Source of the DNA: Oscheius sp. JU75
Taxonomy: Eukaryota > Nematoda > Chromadorea > Rhabditida > Rhabditidae
Assembly (NCBI GenBank): GCA_037178855.1
Contig: JASJZC010000005.1
Span: forward strand, 2,604,001-2,668,000
Length of the DNA stretch: 64,000 bases
Direction of reading: 5' to 3'
Shown: piece by piece, positions 44,826 through 56,896 of the stretch
Layout: each line of letters starts with the position of its first letter
How positions within the stretch are numbered: the first letter of the stretch is position 1
The notes under the pieces: model-generated
What the model was told of the DNA's origin: nothing
Databases searched by the model: none
The model's input: only the letters and a program-made list of their open reading frames with translations
Translations under genes and position numbers: made by a program

Positions 44826-46768
44826 ACAATACAATACAATTTATTGTCGGAATCAAGGGGTTGCTATCATGTCAGGGCTCCCTTGCCGCTCCCATAGCGC
44901 GAACCCATTCTTCGCCTCCCTCTCTTGCCTGTCGCATCCACGTGGTTGGAGTTCGTCCGAGGCGACCACTGGCTTTCTTCAGCTCATCTTCCCATCTCAT
45001 GCACGGTCTCCCTAGAGCTCGTCGCTGATCTAGAGGAACCCATTCCGTCATCGCTTTCGACCACCTTCCTCCTTCCATCTCGGCCACTTTTCTCGCCCAT
45101 TTCAGCTTCCTCGTCCATGCCAAGTCCAGAACGTTCGGTAGTTCTGTTCTTCTTCTCACCTCCTCATTCCTCACACGATCCCGAAGTGTGATACTGAGCA
45201 TGGCCCTTTCCTGCCGTCGTTGTAGGGCTGCAAGTTTGGCTCGATCTTCTGTGCGAAGACTCCAGATTTCGCATCCATACAGCAAACTTGGGACGACGCA
45301 GGTCAGGTACACTCGTCGTTTCATCTTCATCGGGACATTTCTCTTGGTGAGGAAGAGACGGTGGCGATTGAAGGCTGCCCAAGACGCTCCGATCCGACGG
45401 GACAGCTCCTGATTTTCCGAGGTGCAGGTTACTGAACATCCAAGATAAACGAAATGCCGGACAAACTGTATAGCTTGTCCTGTTAAGCGTAGATCTCCCT
45501 CGTAGGCATTGGTCATCGCGAAAGTTTTGCGATGATTGATTTCGAGCCCAATCCTACGACTTCCTTGTTCCAGTTCAGTCACCATCCGCTGCACAGATCT
45601 TAGACTCTTTCCGATAAGAACGACATCATCGGCGTAGCGAAGATGAGTCAGCTTACGGCCGTTGATGTTGAAACCGATGCCGTCCCAATTGAGTTGGCGG
45701 AAGACGTCTTCGAGTACAGCGTTGAAGAGCAGTGGAGAAAGTACGCATCCTTGACGAACTCCACGTTTGATGTTGACATCCACTAACTCTTCTTGCACTT
45801 TGATCTTGCAACCAGCATCTCTGTAGACCCTTCGCAGCATCTCGATATAGAGTTGGTCCGAACCGTGTCTTTGAAGTGAGTTCCAGACAGCTTCCCACTC
45901 AATGGTGTCGTAGGCTTTCCGGAAATCGACGAACACAAGATAGAGGTGACTTCGGTAACCGGAGGCCTTGTCGATCAGCTGTCTGATGGTATGAAGGTGT
46001 TCTACAGTTGAGTAGCTTCGGCGGAATCCTGCTTGTTCGATTGGCTGATTGAATTCCAGATTTCCTCGCATCCTGGCCAGCATCACTCGTGTGAAGAGTT
46101 TGTAGGGAGCTGGTAGCACGGAGATTGGACGGAAGTTAGTCAGGTCTGTGTGATCACCTTTCTTCGGGATGAGGGTGGTAATCGAATCACCGAATCCATG
46201 AGGAACCACACGATGTTGGAGCATCCGAGTGAAGAGACGTGCGAGAAGAGGCACAATCTCCGCTTCCACAACTCGAAGCTGCATGGTCGTGATGGAGTCA
46301 TGTCCAGGGGCTGTCCGCATCTTCATCCGATGTAGTTGTTTCCAGACTTCCTCCTCGAGTACTGGCGGGACTTCCTCAAGAGGGGGATGGGGCATCGGGG
46401 TCACATTGACCGTTTGTTGGTAAAGCTCGTCGAAGAACTCCTTCACTCGATCTCGCACATCTTGGGGGCAGTTAGTTCGCGATCCGTCCTTCTTCTGGAG
46501 CTGTCCGATCACAGGAGTCGATATTTCCTCGAAGAGCCTCTTGGTTGAGAGCGTCTGACGATAACGTGTCTCGAGGTTCTTCTCAATATCCGAAGCAATG
46601 GCCACACGGAGGGACTTGTTTGTTTGGACCAACTGAAGACGAGACAGAATGTCATCCTTGGCCAGTAGAACTCGTCGCTGATTGAACAGGTCCCTGGTGC
46701 CAACGGAGAGTCTTTCTGCGCGTGGGATCCTTTCAACAGCAACAGCCCGAGCTTCGTCGAAAACTTCT
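44826..46768 (-). mobile_element. 5'-truncated RTE-type non-LTR retrotransposon
   Basis: The minus-strand ORF runs from about 46790 to 44872. It contains a full reverse transcriptase core: TLIPKKGDHTDLTNFRPISV, VFVDFRKAYDTIEWEAVW, RGVRQGCVLSPLLFN, LRYADDVVLIGK, LGCSVTCT, and a C-terminal GRPCMRWEDELKK. The endonuclease domain is missing. A 12-bp direct repeat (TTGTTGTTCTTT) at 44814-44825 and 46769-46780 fits a target-site duplication, and the 3' end has an ATTGT-type short repeat. It inserted just downstream of the DDX54 stop. The clade is assigned from overall appearance. Confidence 0.85.
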
Positions 46769-46795
46769 TTGTTGTTCTTTGTTGAGATTGAAGAT
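44872..46795 (-). CDS. Reverse transcriptase ORF of the RTE element
   Basis: The open frame is about 640 residues upstream to the first stop, with the catalytic YADD box intact. No internal stop or frameshift was seen, so insertion is probably recent, but without the N-terminal endonuclease the copy should not be autonomous. The first ATG is ambiguous, as expected for a truncated copy, and the first codons lie outside the element proper. Confidence 0.8.
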
Positions 46796-47440
46796 TACGT
46801 AAAATAGTGTTGTACATATTTGGGCGACTCGCGTCGGCTTCAAGACTTGACTCGACGCTTAACTAGTGTTGAAGGGCGTGTATGAAGGACTACGCGAATG
46901 GTCCGGCCACGGAGCAGTGGTTACTGTCGCCACAGACCGCGAATAAAAATTGACATATGTCCTAAAAAAAAGTTTTCGTTTCTCTCTTCATGTTTGCCAC
47001 TTTGTCCGTTTTTTCATTTATCGAGCTCTGCAGTTTTTCTTGTTCACAATAAATTCCAAAGGGAACCAAAAAAAGCGGAATACTTCGATACGGTAGTCAT
47101 TTCCGACTACGGTGTGCGCTTGGCGCTACTTTCGAAATCTGGGCGCGAAAACGGTGCGATACGAGTCAGTCTCCTCATTCGAGTCGCTTGCTCTCCCGTA
47201 GTCTAGTGCCTTTTTTCCCTTGTTTTTATAAATATAAGTTTACATTTGAGAAACGAGAGATGTTATTCAAAAACCAGCAAAATTAGACTGAAATGGGCTT
47301 TATTTCCTTCTTGATACTATTCCAAGTATTGTTCAACCTTTTTTAAAAGATAGATTTCTTCTCACAGGTCTCTGCATGTGTTTCCTTTCACCCCCACTTC
47401 TTCATATTTGTCATGTGAAAAACTGTTCTCAGACCGCAAG
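46796..47440. other. Intergenic, no gene seen
   Basis: Short ORFs only. The right end contains the presumed PCNA outron (GTTCTCAG at 47425-47432). Confidence 0.5.
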
Positions 47441-48358
47441 ATGTTCGAGGCCAAGCTCGCCAACGCTTCCCTGCTCAGGAAGATCATCGACGCCATCAAG
47501 GACCTCGTCACCGATGCTCCGTTCGACTGCTCCGAGTCGGCCATGTGTCTCCAAGCCATGGACTCGTCCCACGTTGCCCTTGTCTCGCTCAAGATGGAGG
47601 TAAATTTGACCTTATTTTCTTGTAGACACTCTGATTCTTGGCTGGACTTTTTGACACCTATCGGTGCGACAGAACGGTCAACTTGGGAATGTCGCTGGCC
47701 AACATGCAGAAGGCCCTCAAGTGTGCCAACAACGACGACAACTGTATGATCAAGTTCGACGACAGCGAGACGGACAACATTACCTTCACTTTCCAAGATC
47801 CGAAGAGCTACAAGACCCAAGATGTCACCGTGAAGCTGATGGACATCGACAGCGAGCATCTCGGAATCCCGGACCAAGAGTATGCTGTCGTCTGCGAGAT
47901 GCCCGCAAACGAGTTCCAGAAGACTTGCAAAGATCTGGCCATGTTCAGTGATTCCATCAATATCACTGCAACCAAGGCACGTTTGAATGCTGGTCATCCT
48001 AATTCACTTTTCAGGCTGGCATCACATTCACTGGAAAGGGAGAATCTGGATCCTCTGTTGTCCAGTTCAACAACAGCGGAAGCGCCGACAATGAGAATGA
48101 GGCAAGCATCCTGTTTTTTCGTCCGTTACTAATTTTTTTCAGGGTGTTTCGGTCGAGGTACGCGAGCCTGTGAACGTTAACTTCTCGATCAAATACATGA
48201 ACCAGTTCACGAAGGCCACCTCCCTCTCCAACCGCGTCCGCATCTCACTCTGCAACGATGTCCCGGTCGTCATCGAGTACGGAATCGAGGATAACGGCTA
48301 CCTGCGCTACTATCTCGCTCCCAAGATCGACGACGATGACTCTGCCAACATGGACTAA
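47441..48358 (+). CDS. PCNA: PCNA (DNA sliding clamp)
   Basis: Four exons (47441-47599, 47641-47976, 48015-48101, 48143-48358) give 265 residues. Typical segments: [58 protein letters not shown] (near the interdomain loop) and the C-terminal [11 protein letters not shown]. The protein forms the homotrimeric replication clamp. All three introns look non-canonical: introns 2 and 3 begin GC (AAG/GCACGT and GAG/GCAAGC) and end CAG, while intron 1 begins GT but the only frame-preserving end reads TTCTTG. The ordinary TGTAG inside intron 1 would give a 26-bp intron and an in-frame TGA. Confidence 0.97.
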
Positions 48359-48814
48359 ACTGGTCGTAACTTTCCAACTTCCCTCTACCCCAATAACTAC
48401 TTGTGAATTCACGATTCATTCAACTTTTGCACGTTTTACTTTTCTAATAAACCTGATCTCCCCGAAATCAGCATTATTAGCTGTAAAGCAGTCATTTCCT
48501 CCAGCTGAAGGCTTACGACGTCCGCTTTGATTCGAGCTCATATCCGGATTCCAGCCAATTGTTCTCCCAGCTGTTCTCTTCAAAAAACTTCTAGTCCTTT
48601 GATTATCCGCCTCTTGTGTTCCTGCTTCTCCCGTAGAAACACGAAGTAGCAGTGGAAATGGAGAGATGGAGGAAGAGTTTTGGAGTGTAACAGATGCCTG
48701 GGACACATGCTCCTGCCCTCTGCGACCACCCGAACATCTTGCCTGCCTCTCTCGCTCGGTGACCTATCAACCGATAATTTCCAGCTAATTTCTCCGTCAG
48801 GAAATGCAGCCTAA
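48359..48814. other. PCNA 3' flank; possible small minus-strand ORF
   Basis: A 96-codon minus ORF (48706-48416, MSQASVTLQNSSS...) overlaps the PCNA 3' end convergently. Its start follows a CCCAG. I do not recognise it and cannot decide whether it is real. Confidence 0.3.
48446..48451 (+). promoter_or_regulatory. Polyadenylation signal AATAAA (PCNA)
   Basis: A canonical hexamer 88 bp after the PCNA stop codon. Confidence 0.6.
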
Positions 48815-51800
48815 ATGATTCTTTTTCTTCTTTTTGTCACCTCTTTTGTCCAGTCTCTTCCCAGCTGTCTCCATCTTCGATCCAAGTGTTTGCGAGACTC
48901 TGTCTGCTCCAACTATTTTCTCTCCTTCGAGAAAACTTGCGGCTACTCTCTGACACGTAAGAATAAGACATTTTCCAAAGGAAATATGTCCAGGATGCAC
49001 AGCAGCATCTCCTTCAGATTGTGTTCGAGATCTTCGAGCAATTAGGGAGCATCTCGCTCACAGCACATGCATCTGTTATAGAATTGTTGGTGGGTTTCAG
49101 ACAAGATTCGCAATCAGCAATGTCTAGGATTTGAGGAAGAATGCGACTTTTTCCGGCAGCTAATTTGGAACCATCCCTGTGAACGACTGATAGAGGATGC
49201 TGGTCAAGAAAGGGCACTCGCTGAAAGGTTTTATCCTATTAAATTACGAAAAATCGAGTCTAGGGATTTGATAACCGCCGTTTCTGTTCGAGAAACAACG
49301 ACGAGGAGATACACGAGGACTCCTGTGGCTGACAGAGTCCATCAATTGGTTCAGCAGCTGAATGGTGGTGAGTGAGTGATTCCAATAGATTCGAATTCCA
49401 TTCAGACCTCCAAACAAAGTCTCGTTTGGAATCTGGGACTTGCAACGAAGCCCTGGATCAGGTCTGTATGCGACATGTTAGCTGCAGACAATTGTGGAGA
49501 CTTTTCCGATCGAGCTGTGGCGTCGATCAGGACAACAAGTGCACAATGACAGATCCGTGAGTTCTGTAAAAGAAAACGATTTGCTGGCGATGAATGCCAT
49601 CTCCCAGGACGAAAGTCTTGAGGTAGAGGAGCATCTGACGGTAGGCCTGATCGGAAAGAGACGTGTAGGGATACTCCGAGTGGGCTTCCTCCTTGCCATC
49701 CTCATTCGGATAGGTCTTGGGCTCGGACAATCCGAAACGAGTGGCACAGAAGTCACAAGCAGTCCATCTGGGCAGAGGAGACTCGAGTTTGGGCTGCTGA
49801 AGAGGGTCGAGAGTCAACAGATGAAACAGTTCCTCTATGTTCAACTAGTTCTGCAGAGGCTCCTCGAGCAGCTGTCTCTCCGGATTCGTGTTGTCGTCCA
49901 GAAGGAGCATCTTGAGAGAGTCAACCAGCAGATTGACTCGACTACGCGGCAGACGACCATAGAGAGGCGCCAATGTCTTTCCCACATCCATCTTCAGGCC
50001 AAGAACCATCGCAACTGACTCGTTTCGTTAAAAAAAAATTTCGAATGTTTCTTTTTGAAGTCACGCTTTCAGGGAAGTCTGCTGGCAATCATTCGAGGGT
50101 TTGTCATGGACAGGACTTGGGAACTGTCACTGCGACACGACTAATCCCGACTGTCATTGGATTCGGCTCCTGACCAACTACAACAAGTGCATCTGTAAGT
50201 ACTCTTCGTCTATCCGGGAGAATATGACTGTTCAGACGAGATCTCGCTGACAAAGACTGGCAGCTATCCTCAGGAGAAAGACAGAACCGCCGAGGACTAC
50301 AGAAGACGGTTCGAGACGACCTATGCCGAGCAGCAGAGACAGGAATCGATGCGGAGACAGCAGGAGAGATACCAGCAGACGAACAATGACAGGAGTCGTC
50401 TTGAAAATCGGGATAGACGAGTTGATGAGGAGACAAGACGCGAAGAAGGAAGAGATGAGCATGGGGAGAGGAGAGGTGGTCAAGAGGATAGGCGACTAGA
50501 ACAGCAGAGACAGCCTGACGCCTCTTCTGGAGACGAAAAGATCCGACACGGACGTCCAGAACAGAGCCAAGACGAAGAGAGTCAGAGGAATAGGGTCTGG
50601 AATGTCGGTCATTATCAGCCTGTCACAACTAGCACATCCACCTCGACAACTACTACGTCTACTACCACGACTACTCCGAGACCGAGAACAGCCGTCACTC
50701 AACCACCACCGTCTCAGCGTTCTGGGTAAGTAAGACCTGGATAAAAAAAAACAATGACTGTTCAGCCTGAGAGCGACGGTCAAGGAGAGGCCGGAAGCGA
50801 ATGCCTACTATAGGCCCTTGCTCACTGGCCAACCCACTCCGCCACCCGGGTACCATCGATACACGACGAGTCCTCCCAGATCAGATCGGAAAGAAGAAAT
50901 GGTCGCTACGGCTATGAGTTACGAGGTATACTCAATCCCTAACCCGTTACTCAAACAGTTACAGTCCCAGCCAGTCCGTCCAGCTCCTCCAGTTACGACA
51001 GCTTCTCCTCAGCCCACACAGGCGACTCCAACTCGGCTTCCGACTCGAGCATCGTTCACGCGTGAGTTCCATCCAGCCATCCGTCTTTCTTTGTTTGGGC
51101 GGAGACCCGAACCTGGGCCCGCGTGCGATTAGGGGCGGCGCGTGCCATTCAACTTATCTCCTCTCTTCTCTCGACGGAAGATGTTAATATGAGGATGGCA
51201 CAATGTTCCGTCTTCTGTCGCTCCTCCTCTTCCGTCTCTGTCAGCAGTCTGTCCATGGTCAGCTCATCCCCTCTTTAGCATCCCCCTTTTTCTCAAGACC
51301 CCCTTCCAGCGGAAGAGGGGAATTTGGTCGGAGGGAGCAATCAGAGGGTCCAAGGGACGACGACGTTTCCAAGGCGTTTCTCTCTCTCATTTCTTTTGTT
51401 CACAGGAGCATGAAATAGTCATGTCAAAACACAGAGGACCACATATAATCGAGGGCGCGCGAAAAAAAAAACTCGGACCCGTGGGCGAAAGCTGATGAAA
51501 TTTCCGGCCGACTTGACAAAGTGACCTTTCAGGCTCGACGTGTCCAGATGCCGTTGCGAGGTGTGAGGCTGCCGACGATTGCAGGTGGTCCTTTTTCTCT
51601 AATTGACAAGGAGATCTGGGTTCAGATGGCATCTCGGAGAGTTGAAGGCCCGCTGCAGCAGAGCATCTTGTCGGAGAGAAGACTGTGCCTCAGTACCTCT
51701 CCTCCCTGTACTCTTGTCAAACTTAACTTCCAGGCCCTGCAAAGATTTTCCCACTATGTCCCCTCGATCCACGCCGAATCGGTCATGTTCTGTCAGTGCA

Positions 51801-53626
51801 CGGCGTCGGATCCGGGCTGTCATAGTCTCCAGGTGGGGTTCTAATTGACTCTTGCTTCCAGTTCAGAGCGCTTCGAAAAGACAATTAGAGCTCTTCGGAG
51901 AATCTAATAAGGACTCTCTTTTTCATTTTTCCACTGAGAGGGAGGCGCTTCCGGCCCGCGAGCACAATGGGCGGCAAAAGACCAATAACGACGGATTGAG
52001 TTTTTGCAGGAACTCTTCTATCCCCAGTGTCTATACATTTCGTCCACGGTGATTCCAACATGTTCACAGACTGCGACACGATGTAATTCGGATACGCGAT
52101 GCAGGTAACTTTTTTTTGATTACTGTCACAGTTTGCTTCAGGGCTCTGCGAGACCAACTGCTGTCCTCGTGTCCTCTCTCGAATGGCGAGTGTGTTGGTC
52201 GGTCGTTGTCGGATTGCCGGAGGGTGCTCCTTGCCGCGAGGTGGGTCCTTTACTCGCCTTCATAACGGCCTCCATTGGCCAAATTAGTGCCGATTGAAGG
52301 CGCACACTCATTCTTTTTTTTCCAGAGGCTCGATTCTCGAACAACCGTGCTTCTGTCCACTGAACGACGTCAGCTGTATGCGAGAACAGAGACAGATGAT
52401 CCCGAGTCATCCCTGTATTGGTCATTTGTCCTTGTTTGGTAGAGTCAATGAATTTCAGAGAAAGCAATGCGAGACTTACCTTTCTCGGAACCTGTGACGA
52501 CTGCTCTGATCCCAAGAGACAAGTACTATCAAAGAGAAGAGACCGTCAAGGAGGAAAGAGCGAAGGAGACTATGAGAGAACAGCACAGGAACAAGCACAG
52601 AGGAAGAACAACTAGTACTACCACCACAACGAGCACAACTACAATTCCTGAGCCAATACCTCTCCCAGCCAAAGGTGCGGGTCGATCGAGACACAAAACA
52701 ACAGTCTCTCCACCACCTCCCACAGAAGCACCCCCGCCTTGGGAAACAACGACGACTGAGCTTGTGACTACTACTGAAGAGTACGTGACAGCTCCACCGC
52801 CTCCGGCCGAAGGATGTCAGGCGAGAGATGCCAACGGAAGGAACGTCTTCTTCCCAATGGGAACTGTCATGAGAGTGAGTACTTCTATCCAATACAGTTG
52901 ATCAAACAAGCTTCCAGAGGTATGTGGACTGGAGCTCTCGTTGTTCCTCCTGGTGTGAGTGCATAGCAGTCGATCAGCTTTCCTGTGAGCGCCTCCCTTG
53001 TCTCGAGGACGGTATCTGTGAAGCTCCTCTTACTAACATTGGTTTGTCTCTCATGTCTCAGTCTAGAGCCAGTTCAGAATACGGTGAAAGGATCTACTTA
53101 AAGGGACGTGGAGCCTGTTTCTGTGAGTCCGGCCAGTTCATCTGCGATCTTCCTGAGGAGATGCCTGAAGTCTATCCGGGTCTCTACGTGATGGCTGGCT
53201 ACTCGGTCCAAGATCTGGAGATGCTTCGCAAAGAAGTCCCCTCTCTCACATTGGACAAGGCCGGTCTGATGTCAGCCGACGTGGCCAAGGACATCGGCTC
53301 GCGTCTTCAGATGGCCTTTGAGCGTCTACAGCCAGAAACTCTTCAGTGTCGACTCGTCCTCTTGACAGAACTCTCCGAACCCGGAGCTGCCTTCTTCCGA
53401 GTAGAATGGTACGGTCTGGACGAACGGTTCAATCACACCCGGACACAATGGCAACACGACGGATCTGAGAAGGTTTTTTGGGTTTCAGATCGGTAAAATG
53501 GAATATTTTTTTTAGGTATGTTCTTCTTCTGTGACGCGTCTCGCTGATCTCTTCTCAAATAGCGATTCTATTCGCTACCAACTCATTCTTTCAACGGTCA
53601 AACAGATTAAGGTACGTCAAGCGTGA
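48815..53626 (+). CDS. GFR-alpha/GAS1-like receptor (Gfrl-type)
   Basis: The start MILFLLFVTSFVQSLPSC (signal peptide) follows CCGTCAG by 14 bases. Exons encode several Cys-rich GDNF-receptor/GAS1 modules: CLHLRSKCLRDSVCSNYF, CNEALDQVCMRHVSCRQLW with TGLGNCHCDTTNPDCHWIR, TCPDAVARCEAADDCR with FCQCTASDPGCHSLQ, and CSQTATRCNSDTRCR with CFCPLNDVSC. These are joined by Glu/Arg/Gln-rich and Thr/Pro-rich linkers. The C-terminal part (GRGACFCESGQFICDLPEE, PGLYVMAGYSVQDLEMLRKE) recalls insect Gfrl. No anchor is visible at the end. One 29-bp intron or alternative acceptor near 51830 is unsure. The duplicated TRPM block begins only 17 bp after the stop. Confidence 0.75.
49527..50009 (-). pseudogene. 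Antisense ORF with one stop, inside a GFR-alpha-like intron
   Basis: On the minus strand an ATG at 50009 opens MVLGLKMDVGKTLAPLYG and continues in a protein-like frame (GRLPRSRVNLLVDSLKMLLL). A TAG interrupts it, then the same frame goes on (LNIEELFHLLTLDPLQ, WTACDFCATRFGLSEP). It lies within a roughly 500-bp intron of the host gene. It looks like a fragment of an unidentified gene, now broken. I do not recognise the family. Confidence 0.45.
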
Positions 53627-53961
53627 CACTTCCATTCTGGGGTATTGGATTAGATGACTGGTTTCTCTGAACAAGGAGATCTGATACTTGATAGAGTGAG
53701 AAATAGGAAATGTTTAGGTGCTCGACTACCTGGACGGAATCCCTTCCAGCTCCACTATGACCCTTCTTCCCCTATTCTTTCTCCTCCTCCGATTTCTGTA
53801 GAGTTCCAAAAGTGCCTGTAGACCAGGAGCCCTATTCCTCCCAGTCCGCCTTTCCTTCTGCTCAGGTGTCTCCTCCCACCACCATTGATTATCACCACCC
53901 ATTGTCAAATAAAGTATTATCAGTCGTCCCTATGTTGCCTCTATGTTGTCTTCCTCTTCAG

Positions 53962-56814
53962 CAGGAAAGAGAGCCTTTACAGCTTCCCTGCGAGCATCCC
54001 TACATCTACAAATTAATGGAGTTGGAGCATGATGTAAGTCTCTGAATTGTGGGGGAACGGACGGGGCTGTGATACTGGGTAAACAAGATTACAGAAAAGG
54101 GGACCATATTGCAAAATGATACGCCCGTCAGCCGAGTCCGAAACGTTTTAGGAGAGACTCTTCCAATCACACGATCTCGTCGAGCTGAACAACGATCAAG
54201 AACTAGTGATCGTTGTTGATCAGATCGAGAAGTTCATAGACGAGAGACTGACCGAGCTTCTAAGATGCACGCTTCGCGATCTCAAAGACAGGAGCCTGGC
54301 AGAGCGGATATGTCTCGCCTTCTTCAAAAAGTAAGCTCTTGTTTTTGCTCACAAAGTCTTTAGGAAAGCGGTGATTAGAAATTGGCGGGATGATGAGAAC
54401 TTACCGCTCTTCGAAGGACTCCTTCTGGCATACATCTTTCACAAAATGAGGAAACTCTTCCTCGAGATTCATGAACCACAGATAGCAGAGATGTATGAGG
54501 AGCTTAGGGACAAGATGGACGTAAAATGCACGGAACTCTTGCAGAGCTGTTTCAAAACTGTACTTTTCTCATTTGGCCTAGCGAAAGGACAGTTCAGGAC
54601 GATCTGATAACTCGTCAGGCACTGGAGATTAACTATCACCCGCACATACACCACGGAGATTGTGCCAATCACCGGATAAGACTCATGGAAATCGCTTACT
54701 TGGGAAAGGCCAATGTGGGTTGAGTCAATTTCTCACTGAATCCACATTCAGAAGTTCCTAGCCCATCCTGCTTGTCAGAAGGAAATTGACAGACGATGGC
54801 AGTCCTCGTATCGGATCGGACCGACGTCTCTTCTGCTTTATGTCTACTATTTTCTTCCCTTCCTCTTCTTTATCAACAAATTTGAACCCTACGCTAAGAA
54901 TCCGAGGGACAATCTCAAGTGAGTCGCCTGTTTGAAAACAGTGTTTTAGCCTGGAAAGTTTCAGAAAGTATCTAGAAGGTGTACTGTTCAAACAAGCCAA
55001 CAAGATAGATAAATTTTGAGGAATTGAGGCAAACTGACAGTATGAGGACATCAAATGTAGTACTGATCAAAGACATTCTTTTGAACGCGCTGTCTGTGTC
55101 AAGCCTTTCTGCACAAGTAATGTATATATAGCGCCCGATTACGGCACACACAACCCGGGTTCGACTCCGCAGAGCGGCCCTTCTTCCTGAAACATAGTGA
55201 AAGTGCAGGAATTGATGTCATGCGTAGACGTTTAGCCGGGCCAATTGGATCCGGCTAAACGTTCGGACTACTCTTCTTCTCCTGTTCTCCAAGAACCGTA
55301 ATAAGTGTTTAGAACACGGATAACGAATTTCTACAAGTCGCCTTCCTCAAAGTACGTCATTCACATGATCTTCCGCTTCTTCTATGTCCTAATCTACTCG
55401 ATCACTCTGATCCGACTGAGTAGCAAGAAGATGATAAGAAATTCGATTGGAGAGTTCTGGGAGGAATTCGTTGTGATGGCCTGGCAGTGTTCCTATCTCT
55501 TCGAGATGTTCGCCATCATGGTTCAGCAGGTAGGAAGATTGCTTTCAAAACCTTGAAGTGGAAATAGAAATGGCTGAACTGGATCGAGAGAAATCCAGTG
55601 GACGCTTGGCGGAATCTTCTCATTGGAATCAATGTCGTTACTCTCATTCTGTCACTCATTTTCATCTCTTTGCGGTTCATCCTGCTCCCAATAGCCGATC
55701 TCTGCTTCTATCTCTCCTACATAATGGCTGTTGTCCGATCGATGAGAGTCCTGTACGTGGACTCCTTCTTCGGCAGCATTGTTCACATGATCAACAAAAT
55801 GGTCAGTCAGAATGTCAGTAGAAGGCTCTAGAAGCCAGTTACAGGTGCCGATCATGGCCAAGTTCTTCCTCATTTTCGTCTTTTTCTGGACTGCCTTCGC
55901 TGTCTGCTATATCAGTTTGTCCGGTCATTTCAACACAGACAACTCGTCCTACGTGGGTCTTCCTTGGCAGATATTCTATCACGGGGCATTTGGTATGCTC
56001 TCTCTTGATCAGACGAACGGATTTTAGAGATATTCGGAGAGGCCATTGATGACGACAAACGAGGAGACATTTTGTCCTGCAAGAACGTCGACCTAACTAC
56101 TTACACAGATTCATCTTTACATTGTCTCTTCAGAGTAGGTTTGACATAGAAATCGGTTTTCAAAGTGACTCTCAGACTTGGATGATTCCTCTGCTTCTCT
56201 TCTTCTACATCCTCATCTCTGGCATTCTGTTGGTCAACATATTGACAGCTCTTCTGACGTGAGTCTCTCGGTATCTCTCTCAATTTCTCATCTAGGAAAG
56301 AGTACGAGGACATTTCAAAAGACTATCACATCTACTGGAAGGTGGCTCTGTACTCACGCCTCGCAGAATACGAGGACCGTTCTTTCGTGCCAGCTCCTCT
56401 CTCCATCCTCTACTACATCTACCTTATCATAGTCACACTGGCAACAAGACTAGTCAAGAAAGTCTGCCTTCTATGCAAACATCCTCTTCCTCCACGTAAC
56501 GAGGCAGCAATTCCTCTTAGGTCAATGGGCCAGCCTCCGCCAACTCCAGCTCTACCAAGAGGCAACAGACCAGCTCAGTTGGCCACGAACGAAGAGCGAG
56601 GGATGGAGACTGATGAAATCCTGGCTCTCGGCTTCATCAAGATATGTCAGAGGAAAATGGTACAGATTTTCATACTCCGAATTATAGAAGCATTCAGGTG
56701 AACGAGCAGGACGATCAGAATTCTCAGAAGAAGGTCAAAGTGCAATTCATAGAAACTCTTCTGCAAAAGTACGAGCTCTCTCTTACCGCGAGACTGAGAG
56801 GAATGACCCAATAA
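53962..56814 (+). CDS. TRPM-like cation channel, parent copy
   Basis: Exons in order: a coiled N-terminal part (QQEREPLQLPCEHPYIYKL; IEKFIDERLTELL), NHRIRLMEIAYLGKAN, KFLAHPACQKEIDRRWQ, membrane helices (LLLYVYYFLPFLFFI; YVIHMIFRFFYVLIYSITLI), the pore (LPWQIFYHGAFGEIFGEAI), S6 (MIPLLLFFYILISGILLVNI), and the TRPM-typical RLAEYEDRSFVPAPLSILYY. A basic/acidic tail ends at 56814. The frame needs a 77-bp intron starting GTAAAATGC. TRPM channels conduct Ca2+/Mg2+. The long N-terminal homology region is absent, so the gene is either a short form or its 5' exons were not found. AATAAA overlaps the stop codon. Confidence 0.78.
55131..55190 (+). repeat. tRNA-derived element in TRPM intron (parent copy)
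   Basis: GCGCCCGATTACGGCACAC, then CCCGGGTTCGACTCC (B box) and GCGGCCC. It has the same intron position as the copy at 39398-39460. Confidence 0.6.
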
Positions 56815-56896
56815 AGATCTATTTGGGGCTTTTTCAAAGAGGACTGTCTTGTTTGTCTCCCCCCTTATTCAGCGATAAGCCATTGCCACAATCGAT

